From: Peterkaempfera bronchialis | GTDB taxonomy: Bacteria; Actinomycetota; Actinomycetes; Streptomycetales; Streptomycetaceae | Direction: 5' to 3' | NCBI RefSeq assembly: GCF_003258605.2 | Contig: NZ_CP031264.1 | Location: 992,001 to 1,056,000, forward strand | Length of the DNA stretch: 64,000 nt | Shown: positions 31,562-41,053 of the stretch, in pieces | Layout: the number at the start of each line of letters is the position of its first letter | How positions within the stretch are numbered: position 1 is the first letter of the stretch | Translations under genes and position numbers: made by a program | The notes under the pieces: model-generated | Database searches by the model: none | What the model was told of the DNA's origin: nothing | Seen by the model: only the letters and a program-made list of their open reading frames with translations

Positions 31562-33024
31562 CCGGAAGCCTGACCCGCGTCCTGCGCCGGCTGCGCCCCG
31601 GCAGCGCCAAGGGATCGGCGGACGGCTTCGACCGACGCCTGCTTGCCCCGATGATGCTGGGATCGGTACTCAACCCGGTCAACTCCTCCATCATCTCCGT
31701 CTCACTGGTACCGATCGGCGCCGCCTTCGGCGCCCCGCCCTCCCGGACGGCATGGCTCATATCCGCCCTCTACCTGGCCACCTCCATAGGGCAACCGGTC
31801 GTGGGACGGCTGATCGACCTCTTCGGACCCCGCCGCCTGTTCCTGGCCGGGACGGCGCTGACCGGTGCCGCCGGCGTCGTGGGCATGCTCGCCCCCAACC
31901 TCGGCGTGCTCATCGCCGCACGGGTACTGCTCGGCTTCGGCACCTGCTCCGGCTATCCGGCGGCCATGTACCTCATCCGCACCGAGGCCCGACGCACCGG
32001 CCGGCAGAGCCCCGCCGGCGTCCTCACCGCCCTCGCCGTCACCACCCAGACCATCGCCGTCATCGGCCCCAGCCTCGGCGGCCTGCTGATCGGCGTCGGC
32101 GGCTGGCGCGCGACCCTGGCCGTCAACATCCCCCTCGCGGCAGCCGGCCTGTACCTCGGCGCCCGCCGCCTCCCTGCGACCCCCGCCTCCCGCCGCGACG
32201 ACGGCCGCCACCCCGTGAGCGACCTGGACCTGCCGGGCATGGGCCTGTTCGCCGTGGCGCTCGTCTGCCTCCTGCTGTTCCTCATGAACCCCCGTGGCGG
32301 CGACTGGTACCTGCTGCTGCTGACCGTCGCCGCGGCAGCCGGCTTCACCTGGCGCGAGCTGCGAGCGCGGCAGCCCTTCATCGACGTACGCGTCCTCGGC
32401 GGCAATCTGCCGCTCCTCGCCACCTACGCCAGGACCCTGCTCGCCTACGTCGTCAGCTATGCCTTCCTGTACGGCTACACCCAGTGGACGGAGGAGGGAC
32501 GCGGGCTGTCCCCCTCCCAGGCCGGTCTGGTGCAGCTCCCCCTGTTCGCCACCGCGATCGTGGTCTCCACCCTCACCGGACGACGCCAGGCCATCCGCAG
32601 CAAGCTCCTGGTCGGCGCCGTCGGCCAGATCGCCGCCTGCGGCCTGCTGCTCCTGCTGCACGCCCACAGCCCCCTGTGGATGCTCCTGGCCGTCGTGATC
32701 GTCCTCGGAGTGCCCCAGGGCCTCAACAACCTCGCCCTGCAGAACGCCGTCTTCCACCAGGCCGACGGCGAACGCATGGGCTCCTCCGCCGGGCTGCTGC
32801 GCACCTTCGGCTACCTCGGCGCCATCATCGCCTCCGCCGCCGGCGGCACCTTCTTCGGCCAACGCGCCGACACCGACGGCCTGCACCACCTCGCCGCCTT
32901 CATGCTCGCGATCAGCACCCTGTTCCTCGCGGTGACCGTCGTCGACCGCTCCCTGCGCCGCCTCGGCGCACCACGCAAGGACGACGCCCCCGCCGAGACG
33001 GAACCCCAGCACCCCGACCGGTGA
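31558..33024 (+). CDS. MFS drug/metabolite exporter
   Basis: A 488-residue major facilitator with 12-14 hydrophobic segments. The loop GRLIDLFGPRRLFLAG is the family motif between helices 2 and 3, and LIAARVLLGFGTCSGYPAAM lies at the helix 4-5 region, as in EmrB/QacA-type (DHA2) exporters. GTG 31558 overlaps the MarR stop, giving coupled translation. It should expel a toxic small molecule using the proton gradient. Confidence 0.88.
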   Translation: MTGSLTRVLRRLRPGSAKGSADGFDRRLLAPMMLGSVLNPVNSSIISVSLVPIGAAFGAPPSRTAWLISALYLATSIGQPVVGRLIDLFGPRRLFLAGTALTGAAGVVGMLAPNLGVLIAARVLLGFGTCSGYPAAMYLIRTEARRTGRQSPAGVLTALAVTTQTIAVIGPSLGGLLIGVGGWRATLAVNIPLAAAGLYLGARRLPATPASRRDDGRHPVSDLDLPGMGLFAVALVCLLLFLMNPRGGDWYLLLLTVAAAAGFTWRELRARQPFIDVRVLGGNLPLLATYARTLLAYVVSYAFLYGYTQWTEEGRGLSPSQAGLVQLPLFATAIVVSTLTGRRQAIRSKLLVGAVGQIAACGLLLLLHAHSPLWMLLAVVIVLGVPQGLNNLALQNAVFHQADGERMGSSAGLLRTFGYLGAIIASAAGGTFFGQRADTDGLHHLAAFMLAISTLFLAVTVVDRSLRRLGAPRKDDAPAETEPQHPDR

Positions 33025-33081
33025 CCGGGACCTCCGGGCCCCCGCCCGACAGGACCCGCCGCGAAACACCAAGGACGAACC

Positions 33082-33630
33082 GTGACCAACTCCGCCCTGC
33101 TCGTGATGGACGTCCAGAAGGCCATCACCGACCGCATCCCCGACCCCGACTACACGCCCCGCCTCGCACGCGCCGTCGCCGCGGCCCGATCCGCAGGCGT
33201 ACCCGTGGTGTTCGTCGTCATCGGCTTCCGCCCCGGCCGTCCGGAGACCAAGTCCAGCCCGCTCTTCAGCGCCCTGCCCGACGGAGCCTTCACCGACGGC
33301 GACCCCCAAGCCGCCATCCACCCGGACGTCGCGCCCCGCCCCGGCGAGTGCATCGTCACCAAGAAGCGCGTCAGCGCCTTCGCCGGCAGCGACCTCGACC
33401 TGGTGCTGCGCGGCGGCGCCATCGACCACCTGGTCCTGACCGGCCTCGCCACCAGCGGCGTCGTCCTGTCCACCCTCCGCCAGGCCGCCGACCTCGACTA
33501 CCGCCTCACCGTCCTGGCCGACGGCTGTGGCGACGCCGACCCCGAGGTCCACCGGGTGCTGACGGAGAAGGTCTTCCGGCGCCAGGCCGACGTCACCACC
33601 GTCGACGCCTGGATCTCCGACCTCACCTGA
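33082..33630 (+). CDS. Isochorismatase-family hydrolase lacking the catalytic cysteine
   Basis: A 182-residue single-domain protein. The family Asp is in LLVMDVQKAI and the Lys in IVTKKRVSAF, but the position of the usual Cys in GxATxxCVxxT is Val (GLATSGVVLST). Isochorismatases proper also lack the Cys, so hydrolysis of a vinyl ether or an amidase-independent role is possible. GTG 33082 is the start; the gene follows the MFS exporter by 57 bases and may be co-transcribed, acting on the same compound. Confidence 0.82.
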   Translation: MTNSALLVMDVQKAITDRIPDPDYTPRLARAVAAARSAGVPVVFVVIGFRPGRPETKSSPLFSALPDGAFTDGDPQAAIHPDVAPRPGECIVTKKRVSAFAGSDLDLVLRGGAIDHLVLTGLATSGVVLSTLRQAADLDYRLTVLADGCGDADPEVHRVLTEKVFRRQADVTTVDAWISDLT

Positions 33631-33769
33631 CACCACGCCCCACGCCGACAGCGGAGGACCGGGGCGCGTCACCCACCCGAGGCGAGGATGGCGACGGTCT
33701 CGGCGGCGCTCTCGGCCCTGCGGTCCCAGCGCCGCCGACCGCGTGCGGGGCGGGTGTGCGGGTGGTTCG

Positions 33770-34359
33770 CTGAATGGAGGAGGCCGAGTCGCCGTCGTCA
33801 CCGGAGCCTCCAGCGGTATCGGCGAGGCGTCCGCCGCACACCTGGCGGCGCCGACCTGCTGTTCAACAACGCCGGGGTGATGCTGCCCGCCCCGATCAAG
33901 GAGCTGCGCACCGACCAGTGGGAGCAGCAGATCGACCTCAACGTCGCCGGTCTGATGCATGCCATCGGCGCGTTCACCCCGCAGCTGGTCGAGGCCGCCG
34001 CCGAACGCGGCGTGGCCGACCTGATCAACACCTCCTCCATCGCGGCGCAGAACATCTTCCCGAATGTCGCGGTGTACTCCGCCACCAAGGCGTACGTCAC
34101 CCATCTCTCCCGCCACCTGCGGGTGGAGCTGGGACCCCGGGGGGTGCGGGTCGCGGCCATCGAACCGGGCATCGTCGGGACCGAGTTGCAGAGCCATGTC
34201 ACCGATGCGGGCGCGCTTCAGTGGCTGGACGGGTCCAAGGAGACGATGGAGTGGCTGACCCCGCAGGACATCGCCGAGATCGTCGGCTTCATCGCCGCGC
34301 TGCCGCCCCGGGTGAACCTGCAGCAGACCACCATCATGCCCACGGGGCAGGCCGGCTGA
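33770..34359 (+). pseudogene. SDR oxidoreductase, broken by internal deletion and frameshift
   Basis: The Rossmann start RVAVVTGASSGIGEASAAHL is read from about 33785 in one frame. The C-terminal part, from DLLFNNAGVMLPAPIKE through NTSSIAAQN, YSATKAYVTHLSRHLRVEL and TIMPTG, is read in another frame from about 33853. Between them the roughly 55-60 residues normally separating the TGxxxGIG and NNAG motifs are missing. The protein therefore lacks part of the cofactor domain and is not continuous. A C-terminal fragment could still be translated from ATG 33775, but would not bind NAD(P) normally. Confidence 0.75.
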
Positions 34360-34689
34360 CCCGCCCCGGTCCGCCGGACCCCCGGTGCGGGGAGGCGGGG
34401 ACAGGAGGCGAGATAGCCGGAAAAGTAGGGATCGCGCCACACCGGGCCACCGCCCCCCGGAACTGTACATCTTCCCTGCTCAGCGCCGTGTGGGGGGTGG
34501 TCACCGGCCCGGCCGGGTGCGGCGGCGGCGCTGCGCGGACCTTCATTCACGAGATGACCTCTGGCGCTGGGGGACTGTGGCGAGTCAAGATCTCCTATCC
34601 GACGGCTCCACCTGGCCAGAAACCGGCCATGCGCGAGCCACATACGGCAACGGGGACCAGTACACGAGCGGAGAGGGAAGAGGAGCGCC
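34360..34689. other. Intergenic region, 330 bases, promoter of TrmB/LuxR gene expected
   Basis: No gene recognised. A GC-rich imperfect hairpin lies just after the SDR pseudogene (about 34365-34400). No clear operator seen. Confidence 0.35.
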
Positions 34690-35787
34690 ATGCTCGATGC
34701 GGCCGGTCTCGATCCTGTGGAAGTACGCGCATACCGCAGCCTGGTCAAAATGCCGGCGGCCACGCCGCCCCAACTCGCCCGCCGACTCGGCCTGTCCGGT
34801 CACGAGGCAGCCGCGCTTCTCGACACGCTGGAGGCCAAGGGGCTGGTGAGCCGTGCCGCGGGCTCGGCGCACCGGTTCCGGGCGGCGCCTCCGGACCTGG
34901 CTCTCGGCCCGCTCCTGCTGAGCAGGCAGCAGGAGCTCCAGGCCGTGCAGTCCGTGGTGGCGCAGCTCACCGAGGAGTACCGCAGTGAGGCGGGGCGCCG
35001 GGGCTCGACCGAGATGATCGAGGCCATCAGCGGGACACCGGCGATAGCCCGGATGTTCGACCAGTTGCAGCGAGGCGCCCGGGACGAGGTCCTGGCGCTG
35101 TGCAAGCCACCGAATGTGGCGATATCGCCCCAGGGGAACGACACCGAACTCGGTGTGCTGGCCTCGGGCGTGCGCTACCGGGCGGTCTATGAGCGGGCGG
35201 CGCTGGAGGTGCGGCCCGAGGTGTACCGGATCCGCGAGTTCATCCGGCACGGTGAACAAGCCCGTGTCACGACGGAGATTCCGGCCAAGTTGGTGATCGC
35301 GGACCGATCGCTGGCCCTGCTGATCTCCTCACCGCCGGGGTCCACCTACCCCGGCCCCGGCCCGCAGGATCCGCCGGACACCCGGTCCGACTGGGCGGAG
35401 GACGAATACTCCGGCGGAGTGTTCGACGAAGCACCCGACGAGGCACCCGACGAGGCACCCGACGAGCCGTCCGCCGTGCTGATCCACCCGGGCCTGCTGC
35501 TCGACGCCCTGGTCGCCTTCTTCGAGGCGCTGTGGGCGGGCGCCGCCCCGCTGCTGCTCACCGAGGACGGGTGGATCGGGGAGCGGAGTCCCGGGCAGGC
35601 TCCCCCGCCGGAGGACCTGCTGCTGATCTCGCTGCTGCTCACCGGGCTGACCGATGGCGCAATCGCCGGTCAGCTGGGCCTGAGCCTGCGTACCGTGCAG
35701 CGTCGGATCCGCGACCTGCTGGAGTCCACCGGGGTCCGGACCCGGATGCAGCTGGCCTGGGAGGCGGCCCGCCACGGCTGGCTGTGA
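34690..35787 (+). CDS. TrmB/LuxR-type transcriptional regulator
   Basis: A 365-residue regulator with two DNA-binding ends. The N-terminal TrmB-like winged helix is at about 5-60 (VEVRAYRSLVKMPAATPPQL, then ARRLGLSGHEAAALLDTLE); the centre (about 105-220) is PLD-like; the C-terminal LuxR HTH is at about 315-360 (GLTDGAIAGQLGLSLRTVQR). Between them is an acidic repeat, DEAP three times, encoded by 12-bp repeats. GAGGAG precedes ATG 34690. Proteins of this build are common in streptomycetes and often sit next to exported peptidases, as here. Confidence 0.8.
   Translation: MLDAAGLDPVEVRAYRSLVKMPAATPPQLARRLGLSGHEAAALLDTLEAKGLVSRAAGSAHRFRAAPPDLALGPLLLSRQQELQAVQSVVAQLTEEYRSEAGRRGSTEMIEAISGTPAIARMFDQLQRGARDEVLALCKPPNVAISPQGNDTELGVLASGVRYRAVYERAALEVRPEVYRIREFIRHGEQARVTTEIPAKLVIADRSLALLISSPPGSTYPGPGPQDPPDTRSDWAEDEYSGGVFDEAPDEAPDEAPDEPSAVLIHPGLLLDALVAFFEALWAGAAPLLLTEDGWIGERSPGQAPPPEDLLLISLLLTGLTDGAIAGQLGLSLRTVQRRIRDLLESTGVRTRMQLAWEAARHGWL
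35425..35460 (+). repeat. Three 12-bp coding repeats (DEAP)
   Basis: GACGAAGCACCC followed by two copies of GACGAGGCACCC, encoding an acidic linker in the TrmB/LuxR regulator. Confidence 0.85.
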
Positions 35788-35819
35788 CCCCCTTCTCCGA
35801 TCGGGTCCTCGTACGATCA

Positions 35820-35856
35820 GGGGCCCTCGGCCCGGTGCTGCCGGGTCGAGGGCCCC
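35820..35856. terminator. Bidirectional terminator
   Basis: A 16-bp stem: GGGGCCCTCG plus GCCCGG (35820-35835) pairs with CCGGGT plus CGAGGGCCCC (35841-35856), one G-U pair, loop TGCTG. It separates the regulator from the convergent M36 protease gene. Confidence 0.75.
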
Positions 35857-35913
35857 TTCACGAGGACTCACACGGAGGGCTCAGGTGCCGATCGCACCCT
35901 CGCTACCGCTGGA

Positions 35914-38900
35914 TTACTTCTCGAAGACCTGGAACTCCGACGCCCGGACGTCGAACGCCGACAGGGAGCCGGTGGCGCAGTCGGTGACGTTGTTCGGGTC
36001 GTTGTCCTGCTTGCCCGCGTACGCCGGAGCACCGACGCACTGGTTGGTGATCGCCTCGAAGCGCAGGTCGGTCGCCGTGGTCGCGGGGATGTCGAAGCTG
36101 TGCATCGTCAGGTCCGGCGCCACCGGGCGGGGCTTGACCGCCGAGAAGGCATCGGCCGGGCTGAGGTAGACGACGTGGAACTGCGTGGACTTCGAGCAGT
36201 CGACGGTCGCGGTGCGGGTGCAGGCCGAGACCTCGAACCGGCGGAGGGCCGAGAAGCGGCTCTGCGCGGCGGTGTCGCCACCCGGGTCCTTGCTGTCGGT
36301 CGGCCGGTTGATGGCGCTGACCTGGATGCGGCGGACCTTGACCGGAGCGTCGACGGCCAGGTGGATGTTGACACCCTTGCCGGTCACCGACGTCTTGGTC
36401 GACTCACCGACGAAGGCCCAGTTGGTGCCCTCGTCCTCGTCGATCAGCTTGACCAGGTTGAGCCCGTCACCGGTGGCGGTGGCACCGGCCGCCGCAGAGG
36501 CGAGGTTGGGCTGCATCTTGATCTTGACGTTCTGCTTGGAGCCGTCGTCCACCTGGAAGTCGAACCGGGTCAGACCGAAGCCCGGGGCGACCGCGATGGC
36601 GTCGTAGTGGCCCTTGGCGAAGAGCGCCTTGTTGCTCAGGTCAGCGGTCGTACCGGCGATCGGGGTGGTCCGAGCGCTGAACTGGCCGATGTAGATCTTG
36701 GCGTTGGGGATGTCCTCGCCGCCGTTGACGACCTTGAAGGTCACCGTGCTGTTCGGCGCGGCCGGGGTGGCGAAGTCCGCGTGCGGACGGGTGTCGCTGG
36801 TGGAGAGGGCGGTGGCGTCGATGCCCAGGCCGCGCTGTGCGAACGCGCCCCACATGACGTCGAGGTCCTCACCGTGGAAGCGGATCTTGTCCGCGGCGAG
36901 CATCGCGTCACGGGCGTCCACCATGGTGATCTTGCCCGAGGCCATCAGCAGGTACGAGTCGAACATCAGCTGGATCCAGCGACGACCGCCACCGCACTGC
37001 TCGACCGCGGTCTTGCCGGCTGCGCACGCGGCGGCGACCTTCTTGGTCGCCTCGCCGTACTTGCCGACCAGCGCCTGGCGCACCTCGTACTGCACGGCGT
37101 TCCAGATCTCGCCGTCGGAGTGCACCTCCGGCCCGGCCATGTCGAACCCGAAGTTGGAGTAGTTGAGCGGGTTCTTGTCGATCGCGAAGTTACGGATGCC
37201 GCGCTCGTTGTTGGCGGTCACGTAGGGGCCGACCACCCAGGGGTCGACGCCCGCCGGGACGGCGCCGGTCTCGATCAGCCGCTCGCTGGCGACCAGGTCG
37301 CTCCAGGACTCGCCCATGGAGCCACCGTGGGTGCCGGAGATGCCGGCGTCGGGGCCGCCGATCATCCGGTTGGTGATGGCGTGGGTGTACTCGTGGCCGA
37401 TGACCGAGGCGTCGAAGTCACCGTCGGCGCAGCGCCCGTAGAAGGAGCCGGCCAGCGGCTGCCACAGGTACATGTTGGTCAGCGCCACGCCGCCCTCGGC
37501 GCCGGTGCTCTGGTTGGCGTTGTTGCGGGTGCTCGGGGTGTTGGCACCGGAGCGGGCGTTGCCCATCTCCGGGTCGCCGCCCTTGCCGCCCAGGCCGTAG
37601 TTGTCGCTCTGCATGTTCCAGGCCGTCTCGGTGAACCCGAGGTGGTAGGAGAAGTCATGCATGCCGTTGTGCTGGACGAACAGGTTGCCGACAGCGGCGT
37701 CCCGGTCCGGCTGGGACGGGTCGGTCAGCACCTTGGGGTCGCAGCCGCTGGCGTGCCAGGCGTCGGTGTACGAGTAGTCGTACACCCGGTCCGGCCGCAC
37801 GTCAGGCGTGACATTGAGCCAGTTGCGCCCGTTGGACGCCTTGCCGTCGCTGGAGAAGGCGTTGGCGCCGAGCGTGGTGCCCAGCTTGTAGTAGCTGCCG
37901 TAGGTGCCGCCACCCTCGCCGGTGGCGATGTCCCACGCGTGGTGCGGCGCACCCGGCGCGTCCTCGCTGACCGCCTTGTCACAGCCCGGTCCCTGCACCC
38001 AGCAGTAGGTCTCCCGGGTGTCGGCGGAGGAGTCGTTCAGCGGCGGCGAGAAGGGGAACGCCTTCCACTGCGGGTTGCCGTCGTGCCCGTCGGCGACCTC
38101 GTCCTCGACCAGCGACTCGCGGGCCAGCACCTCGCCGGTGCGGGCGTCCACGACGATGTCGTACATCTCCGGGTCTTCGCTGGCGCTGCCGACCTGCACC
38201 TGGTACGCGGAGCGCACCGTGCCATCAGGGTCGGCGACGACGACCGGGCGGGCCAGCTGAGTGCCGGCCAGGCCCGCGGCCTCGTACCTGTGCCACCTCC
38301 CGGTGCCCTCGCTCTGGGTCAGCTTGCCGGGCGACAGCGTCACATCGGCCAGCGCCGCCTTGATGGCGTCCTGCTCCGAGAGGGTCGCCGCCTTGGGCGT
38401 ACCGGTGATCGGGGCGAGCGCGCCGGTGACGCTGACCACGCTGCCGTCGACCACGCCGACGGAGACCTGACCGTCCCGGGCCAGCGGCTTGCCGTCGACC
38501 TCCTGGGCGAGCAGCACCGCAGCGCCCTTGCCGATCGGGCTGACCGACACCAGCTTGAGGGCGTCGACCTGGGCGGCGGTGACGCCGAACAGTTCCGCGT
38601 TGGTCTTGAGGTATGCGCGAGCCGCCTGCTCCGGCTTGGTCGGCAGCCCCTTCGCCAGGGTGTCACCGTTGCCGTCCGGCACGACCGTGGTCGGCGTGCC
38701 GTAACGGCTCCAGCTCACCCGGGCCTTGGCCTTGGCTGCCGCGTTTCTTGATTTGGCCGCCGGGGATCTTACGGCCCCGGGCAGGTCCTTGTCCGCCTTG
38801 CCGTGCCGGTGCCCGTTGAGGGCACTCGAGCCCGAGTCCGACGACTTTTGCCGCTCTGAACCCGGGGACGCACCGGCGGACGGTGTCTGTGTCACCGCCA

Positions 38901-38961
38901 CGACGGCTGCCGTGGCAAGAGCCAGGACTGCCTGCCGTATGCGCGCGGAGTTTTTGCGCAT
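35914..38961 (-). CDS. Secreted M36 (fungalysin) metallopeptidase
   Basis: A 1015-residue exported zinc protease. Signal peptide about 1-31 (ending AGA), FTP/PepSY-like propeptide (about 75-300), catalytic domain from about 340 with zinc motif HEYTH (523-527) and third ligand Glu551 in MGESWSDL. The C-terminal part (about 790-1015) contains two beta-sandwich-like regions, probably binding or pre-C-terminal domains. ATG 38961 follows AAGGAGG. Fungalysins degrade elastin, keratin and other proteins outside the cell. A perfect 19-bp palindrome lies about 80 bases upstream of the start. Confidence 0.92.
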   Translation of the reverse strand: MRKNSARIRQAVLALATAAVVAVTQTPSAGASPGSERQKSSDSGSSALNGHRHGKADKDLPGAVRSPAAKSRNAAAKAKARVSWSRYGTPTTVVPDGNGDTLAKGLPTKPEQAARAYLKTNAELFGVTAAQVDALKLVSVSPIGKGAAVLLAQEVDGKPLARDGQVSVGVVDGSVVSVTGALAPITGTPKAATLSEQDAIKAALADVTLSPGKLTQSEGTGRWHRYEAAGLAGTQLARPVVVADPDGTVRSAYQVQVGSASEDPEMYDIVVDARTGEVLARESLVEDEVADGHDGNPQWKAFPFSPPLNDSSADTRETYCWVQGPGCDKAVSEDAPGAPHHAWDIATGEGGGTYGSYYKLGTTLGANAFSSDGKASNGRNWLNVTPDVRPDRVYDYSYTDAWHASGCDPKVLTDPSQPDRDAAVGNLFVQHNGMHDFSYHLGFTETAWNMQSDNYGLGGKGGDPEMGNARSGANTPSTRNNANQSTGAEGGVALTNMYLWQPLAGSFYGRCADGDFDASVIGHEYTHAITNRMIGGPDAGISGTHGGSMGESWSDLVASERLIETGAVPAGVDPWVVGPYVTANNERGIRNFAIDKNPLNYSNFGFDMAGPEVHSDGEIWNAVQYEVRQALVGKYGEATKKVAAACAAGKTAVEQCGGGRRWIQLMFDSYLLMASGKITMVDARDAMLAADKIRFHGEDLDVMWGAFAQRGLGIDATALSTSDTRPHADFATPAAPNSTVTFKVVNGGEDIPNAKIYIGQFSARTTPIAGTTADLSNKALFAKGHYDAIAVAPGFGLTRFDFQVDDGSKQNVKIKMQPNLASAAAGATATGDGLNLVKLIDEDEGTNWAFVGESTKTSVTGKGVNIHLAVDAPVKVRRIQVSAINRPTDSKDPGGDTAAQSRFSALRRFEVSACTRTATVDCSKSTQFHVVYLSPADAFSAVKPRPVAPDLTMHSFDIPATTATDLRFEAITNQCVGAPAYAGKQDNDPNNVTDCATGSLSAFDVRASEFQVFEK

Positions 38962-39038
38962 TCGTACTCCTCCTTCTGGGACGCCCGGACGGGGATCACC
39001 TGTTCGGGTTGCGCGGAGACTGACACGTCGCGAGGCAT

Positions 39039-39057
39039 CGCAGGAACGGTTCCTGCG
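39039..39057. promoter_or_regulatory. Perfect 19-bp palindrome upstream of M36 protease
   Basis: CGCAGGAAC and GTTCCTGCG are exact inverted arms around a central G. The position, 78-96 bases before the start codon, fits an operator or activator site. Confidence 0.55.
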
Positions 39058-39607
39058 TGGCGGAAACGCGACACAGCACAGTTCCGCCAACGGAGGGTGC
39101 GCCGCAGGCTACGGGGCGTCAGCCCTACTTCGCGGGCCTGGACCCGTGCGGTCGCCCGGCTGAAAGGGGGCCCTCGCGCGGCGGGTGGGGGTCCGAGGCC
39201 ACGACCGCAGAGGGCGGCGGGCGGGCGGTGGGCGGCGTCGCTCAGGCGGGAGAACGCTTTGGCGGCGGGATTGGTTCACGCCGGGGGCTCCCGGGTGCTC
39301 CCGCGTGTACTCGCGTACTCTTGGCTGCCCTGGAGGGACCGGTGACGGCCCCTTGGCGGGGCAAGGGTGAGACGGGGCGGGGCGGCCGCGCTGACGTTGG
39401 CTCAGGCAGAAGTCGGAGCACTACTGTCCTGAGCTGTGAGCTGCTCTCCAGGCCGCCGCCCGCCCCGGAGCGGGCGGCGCCGGCTGCTCCCAGGTGACGA
39501 GCAGTGTCAACTCCCGCTCATCGGCGGGAAAGTCAGCCGGCGCGACGGCGGCCCCGCCCCACACGGGTCGTACGGCTCCGCGAGCAGCGCCTCGGCCCCG
39601 GTCAGGT

Positions 39608-39645
39608 GTTGCACAGTGCACAACTTCGCCTGCAAGATATGCAAC
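39608..39645. promoter_or_regulatory. TGCA boxes upstream of the IclR gene
   Basis: GTTGCA (39608-39613) and TGCAAC (39640-39645) are inverted, with two further TGCA boxes between (39617-39620, 39631-39634). The AT-rich patch ends about 35 bases before the IclR start and may be its autoregulatory site. Confidence 0.4.
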
Positions 39646-39680
39646 AGCGTCATCGTGGTCGGGTCTCGGAGGGGGCAGCC

Positions 39681-40424
39681 ATGTCCCAGACGGTGCAACG
39701 GGCGATCTCGATCGTCGAGTTCATCGCGGAGCGGGCGCGCTCGCTCAACGAGGTCGCGGCCCACCTCGGGATGCACAAGTCGAGCGCCCTGCGGCTGCTC
39801 CAGACGCTTGAGGCCAACGGGTTCGCCCGGCGGACGGAGGACGGCCGCTATGTCCTCGGCACCCGGCTGATCTCGCTCGCCCAGCAGTCGCTGGACGCGC
39901 TGGACACCCGGCAGGCCGCAGCGCCCCACCTCAGGCGGCTGCACCACGCCTGCGGCCATACGATCCATCTCGCCGAACTCGTCGGCAGCGAGATCGTCTA
40001 CGCGGACAAGGTCGAGGCGGAGGACGCCGTACGCATCTACTCCCGCATCGGCCGCCCGGCCTCGCTGCACGCCAGCGCCGTCGGCAAGGTGATCATGGCG
40101 TTCCTCGATCCGCAGCGGGCCGACCGGCTGCTCTCGGCAGCGGCACTCACCCCGCACACCGGCACGACGTTCACCACCCGCGCCGCCCTCAACGACGAGC
40201 TGACCCGGATCCGCACCCGGGGGTGGGCCGTGGACGACGGCGAGTTCGAGGGGTTCGTGAACTGCGTCGCGGCACCGATACGGGACACCACCGGCGCGGT
40301 CTGCGGCGCCGTCTCCATCACCTCGCTCAAGGTGATCGCGCCGCTCTCCGAGCTCACCGCACTGGTGCCCGCACTGCTCCGGACCGCCGACGACATCTCC
40401 CGCGAACTGGGCTGCACCGGCTGA
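39681..40424 (+). CDS. IclR-family transcriptional regulator
   Basis: A 247-residue regulator. N-terminal winged helix: QTVQRAISIVEFIAERARSL, then NEVAAHLGMHKSSALRLLQTL. C-terminal effector domain with VYADKVEAEDAVRIYSRIGR, LHASAVGKVIMAFL and GFVNCVAAPIRD, the usual IclR ligand-pocket pattern. ATG 39681 follows GGAGGG. It is divergent from the M36 gene and convergent with the transglycosylase, so its target is probably elsewhere or itself. Confidence 0.9.
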   Translation: MSQTVQRAISIVEFIAERARSLNEVAAHLGMHKSSALRLLQTLEANGFARRTEDGRYVLGTRLISLAQQSLDALDTRQAAAPHLRRLHHACGHTIHLAELVGSEIVYADKVEAEDAVRIYSRIGRPASLHASAVGKVIMAFLDPQRADRLLSAAALTPHTGTTFTTRAALNDELTRIRTRGWAVDDGEFEGFVNCVAAPIRDTTGAVCGAVSITSLKVIAPLSELTALVPALLRTADDISRELGCTG

Positions 40425-40446
40425 CCGCCCAGGGCGTCCGACGGCA

Positions 40447-40484
40447 GGCATGAGGCCCCAGGCGGGTGCCTGGGGCCTCGTGCC
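40447..40484. terminator. Bidirectional terminator
   Basis: A 17-bp stem with one G-U pair joins 40447-40463 to 40468-40484 around GGGT, between convergent IclR and transglycosylase genes. Confidence 0.8.
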
Positions 40485-40492
40485 GGGTGGGA

Positions 40493-41053
40493 TCAGTACC
40501 AGTGGTGGGTCTGCCAGAAGGACCAGGCGGCGTTCGGGCTGCCGTAGCGGTCGTTCATGTAGGACAGGGCCCACTTGATCTGGGTGCCGGCGTTGGTCTT
40601 CCAGTCGGAGCCGACGGAGGCCATCTTGGAGCCGGGCAGCGCCTGGGCCAGGCCGTAGGCGCCGGAGGAGGCGTTGACCGCCTGCGGGTTCCAGCCGCTC
40701 TCATGGCTGATGATCGCGTCGAACGCGGCCCACTGGCCGGCCGGGACCATCGCCTGGGCCGCCCCGCGCGCCCCGCCCGCCGACACCGGGGCCGAGACGG
40801 CCAGCCCGCCGTGCCGCACCGCAGCCGAAGCAGCGGAGGCGGTGCCGGTCGCGCCCTGGGCGCGGTCACCGCCGGCGGTGTGGTTCAGGTGGTTGACGTG
40901 GTGGACGTGCAGCTGGTGCGCGCTCATCCGGGCCTGCGAGGCGGTCGCGGCCGACGCCGCCGGAGCGGCCGCGGCGGCCAGCGAGGCGAACCCCGCGGTG
41001 GCGGCCAGCAGGGCGGCGGACTTATGCAGGCGGGACATGGGGATGCGCTTCAC
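40493..41053 (-). CDS. Secreted lytic transglycosylase (SLT-like) protein
   Basis: About 186 residues from GTG 41053, or 181 from ATG 41038. The N-terminus KRIPMSRLHKSAALLAATAG is a signal peptide; a His/Ala-rich spacer follows; the C-terminal 85 residues are a compact SLT domain: FDAIISHESGWNPQAVNASS with the catalytic Glu, GAYGLAQALPGSKMAS, and WALSYMNDRYGSPNAAW. Such proteins cut peptidoglycan glycan strands during growth. GTG 41053 is preferred because it adds the basic residues and has GAGG about 9 nt upstream. Confidence 0.85.
   Translation of the reverse strand: MKRIPMSRLHKSAALLAATAGFASLAAAAAPAASAATASQARMSAHQLHVHHVNHLNHTAGGDRAQGATGTASAASAAVRHGGLAVSAPVSAGGARGAAQAMVPAGQWAAFDAIISHESGWNPQAVNASSGAYGLAQALPGSKMASVGSDWKTNAGTQIKWALSYMNDRYGSPNAAWSFWQTHHWY

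Larger units (their letters stand above)
38962..39680. other. Divergent intergenic region between M36 protease and IclR genes
   Basis: No gene recognised over 719 bases. The M36 operator-like palindrome (39039-39057) is on the left and TGCA boxes (39608-39645) on the right. Confidence 0.45.

Noticed and set aside
33082-33630. Calling the isochorismatase-like protein a pseudogene because the catalytic Cys is absent
   Set aside because: The frame is intact and the Val-for-Cys subgroup with TSGVV is, to my knowledge, a recurring variant; isochorismatases proper also lack the Cys.
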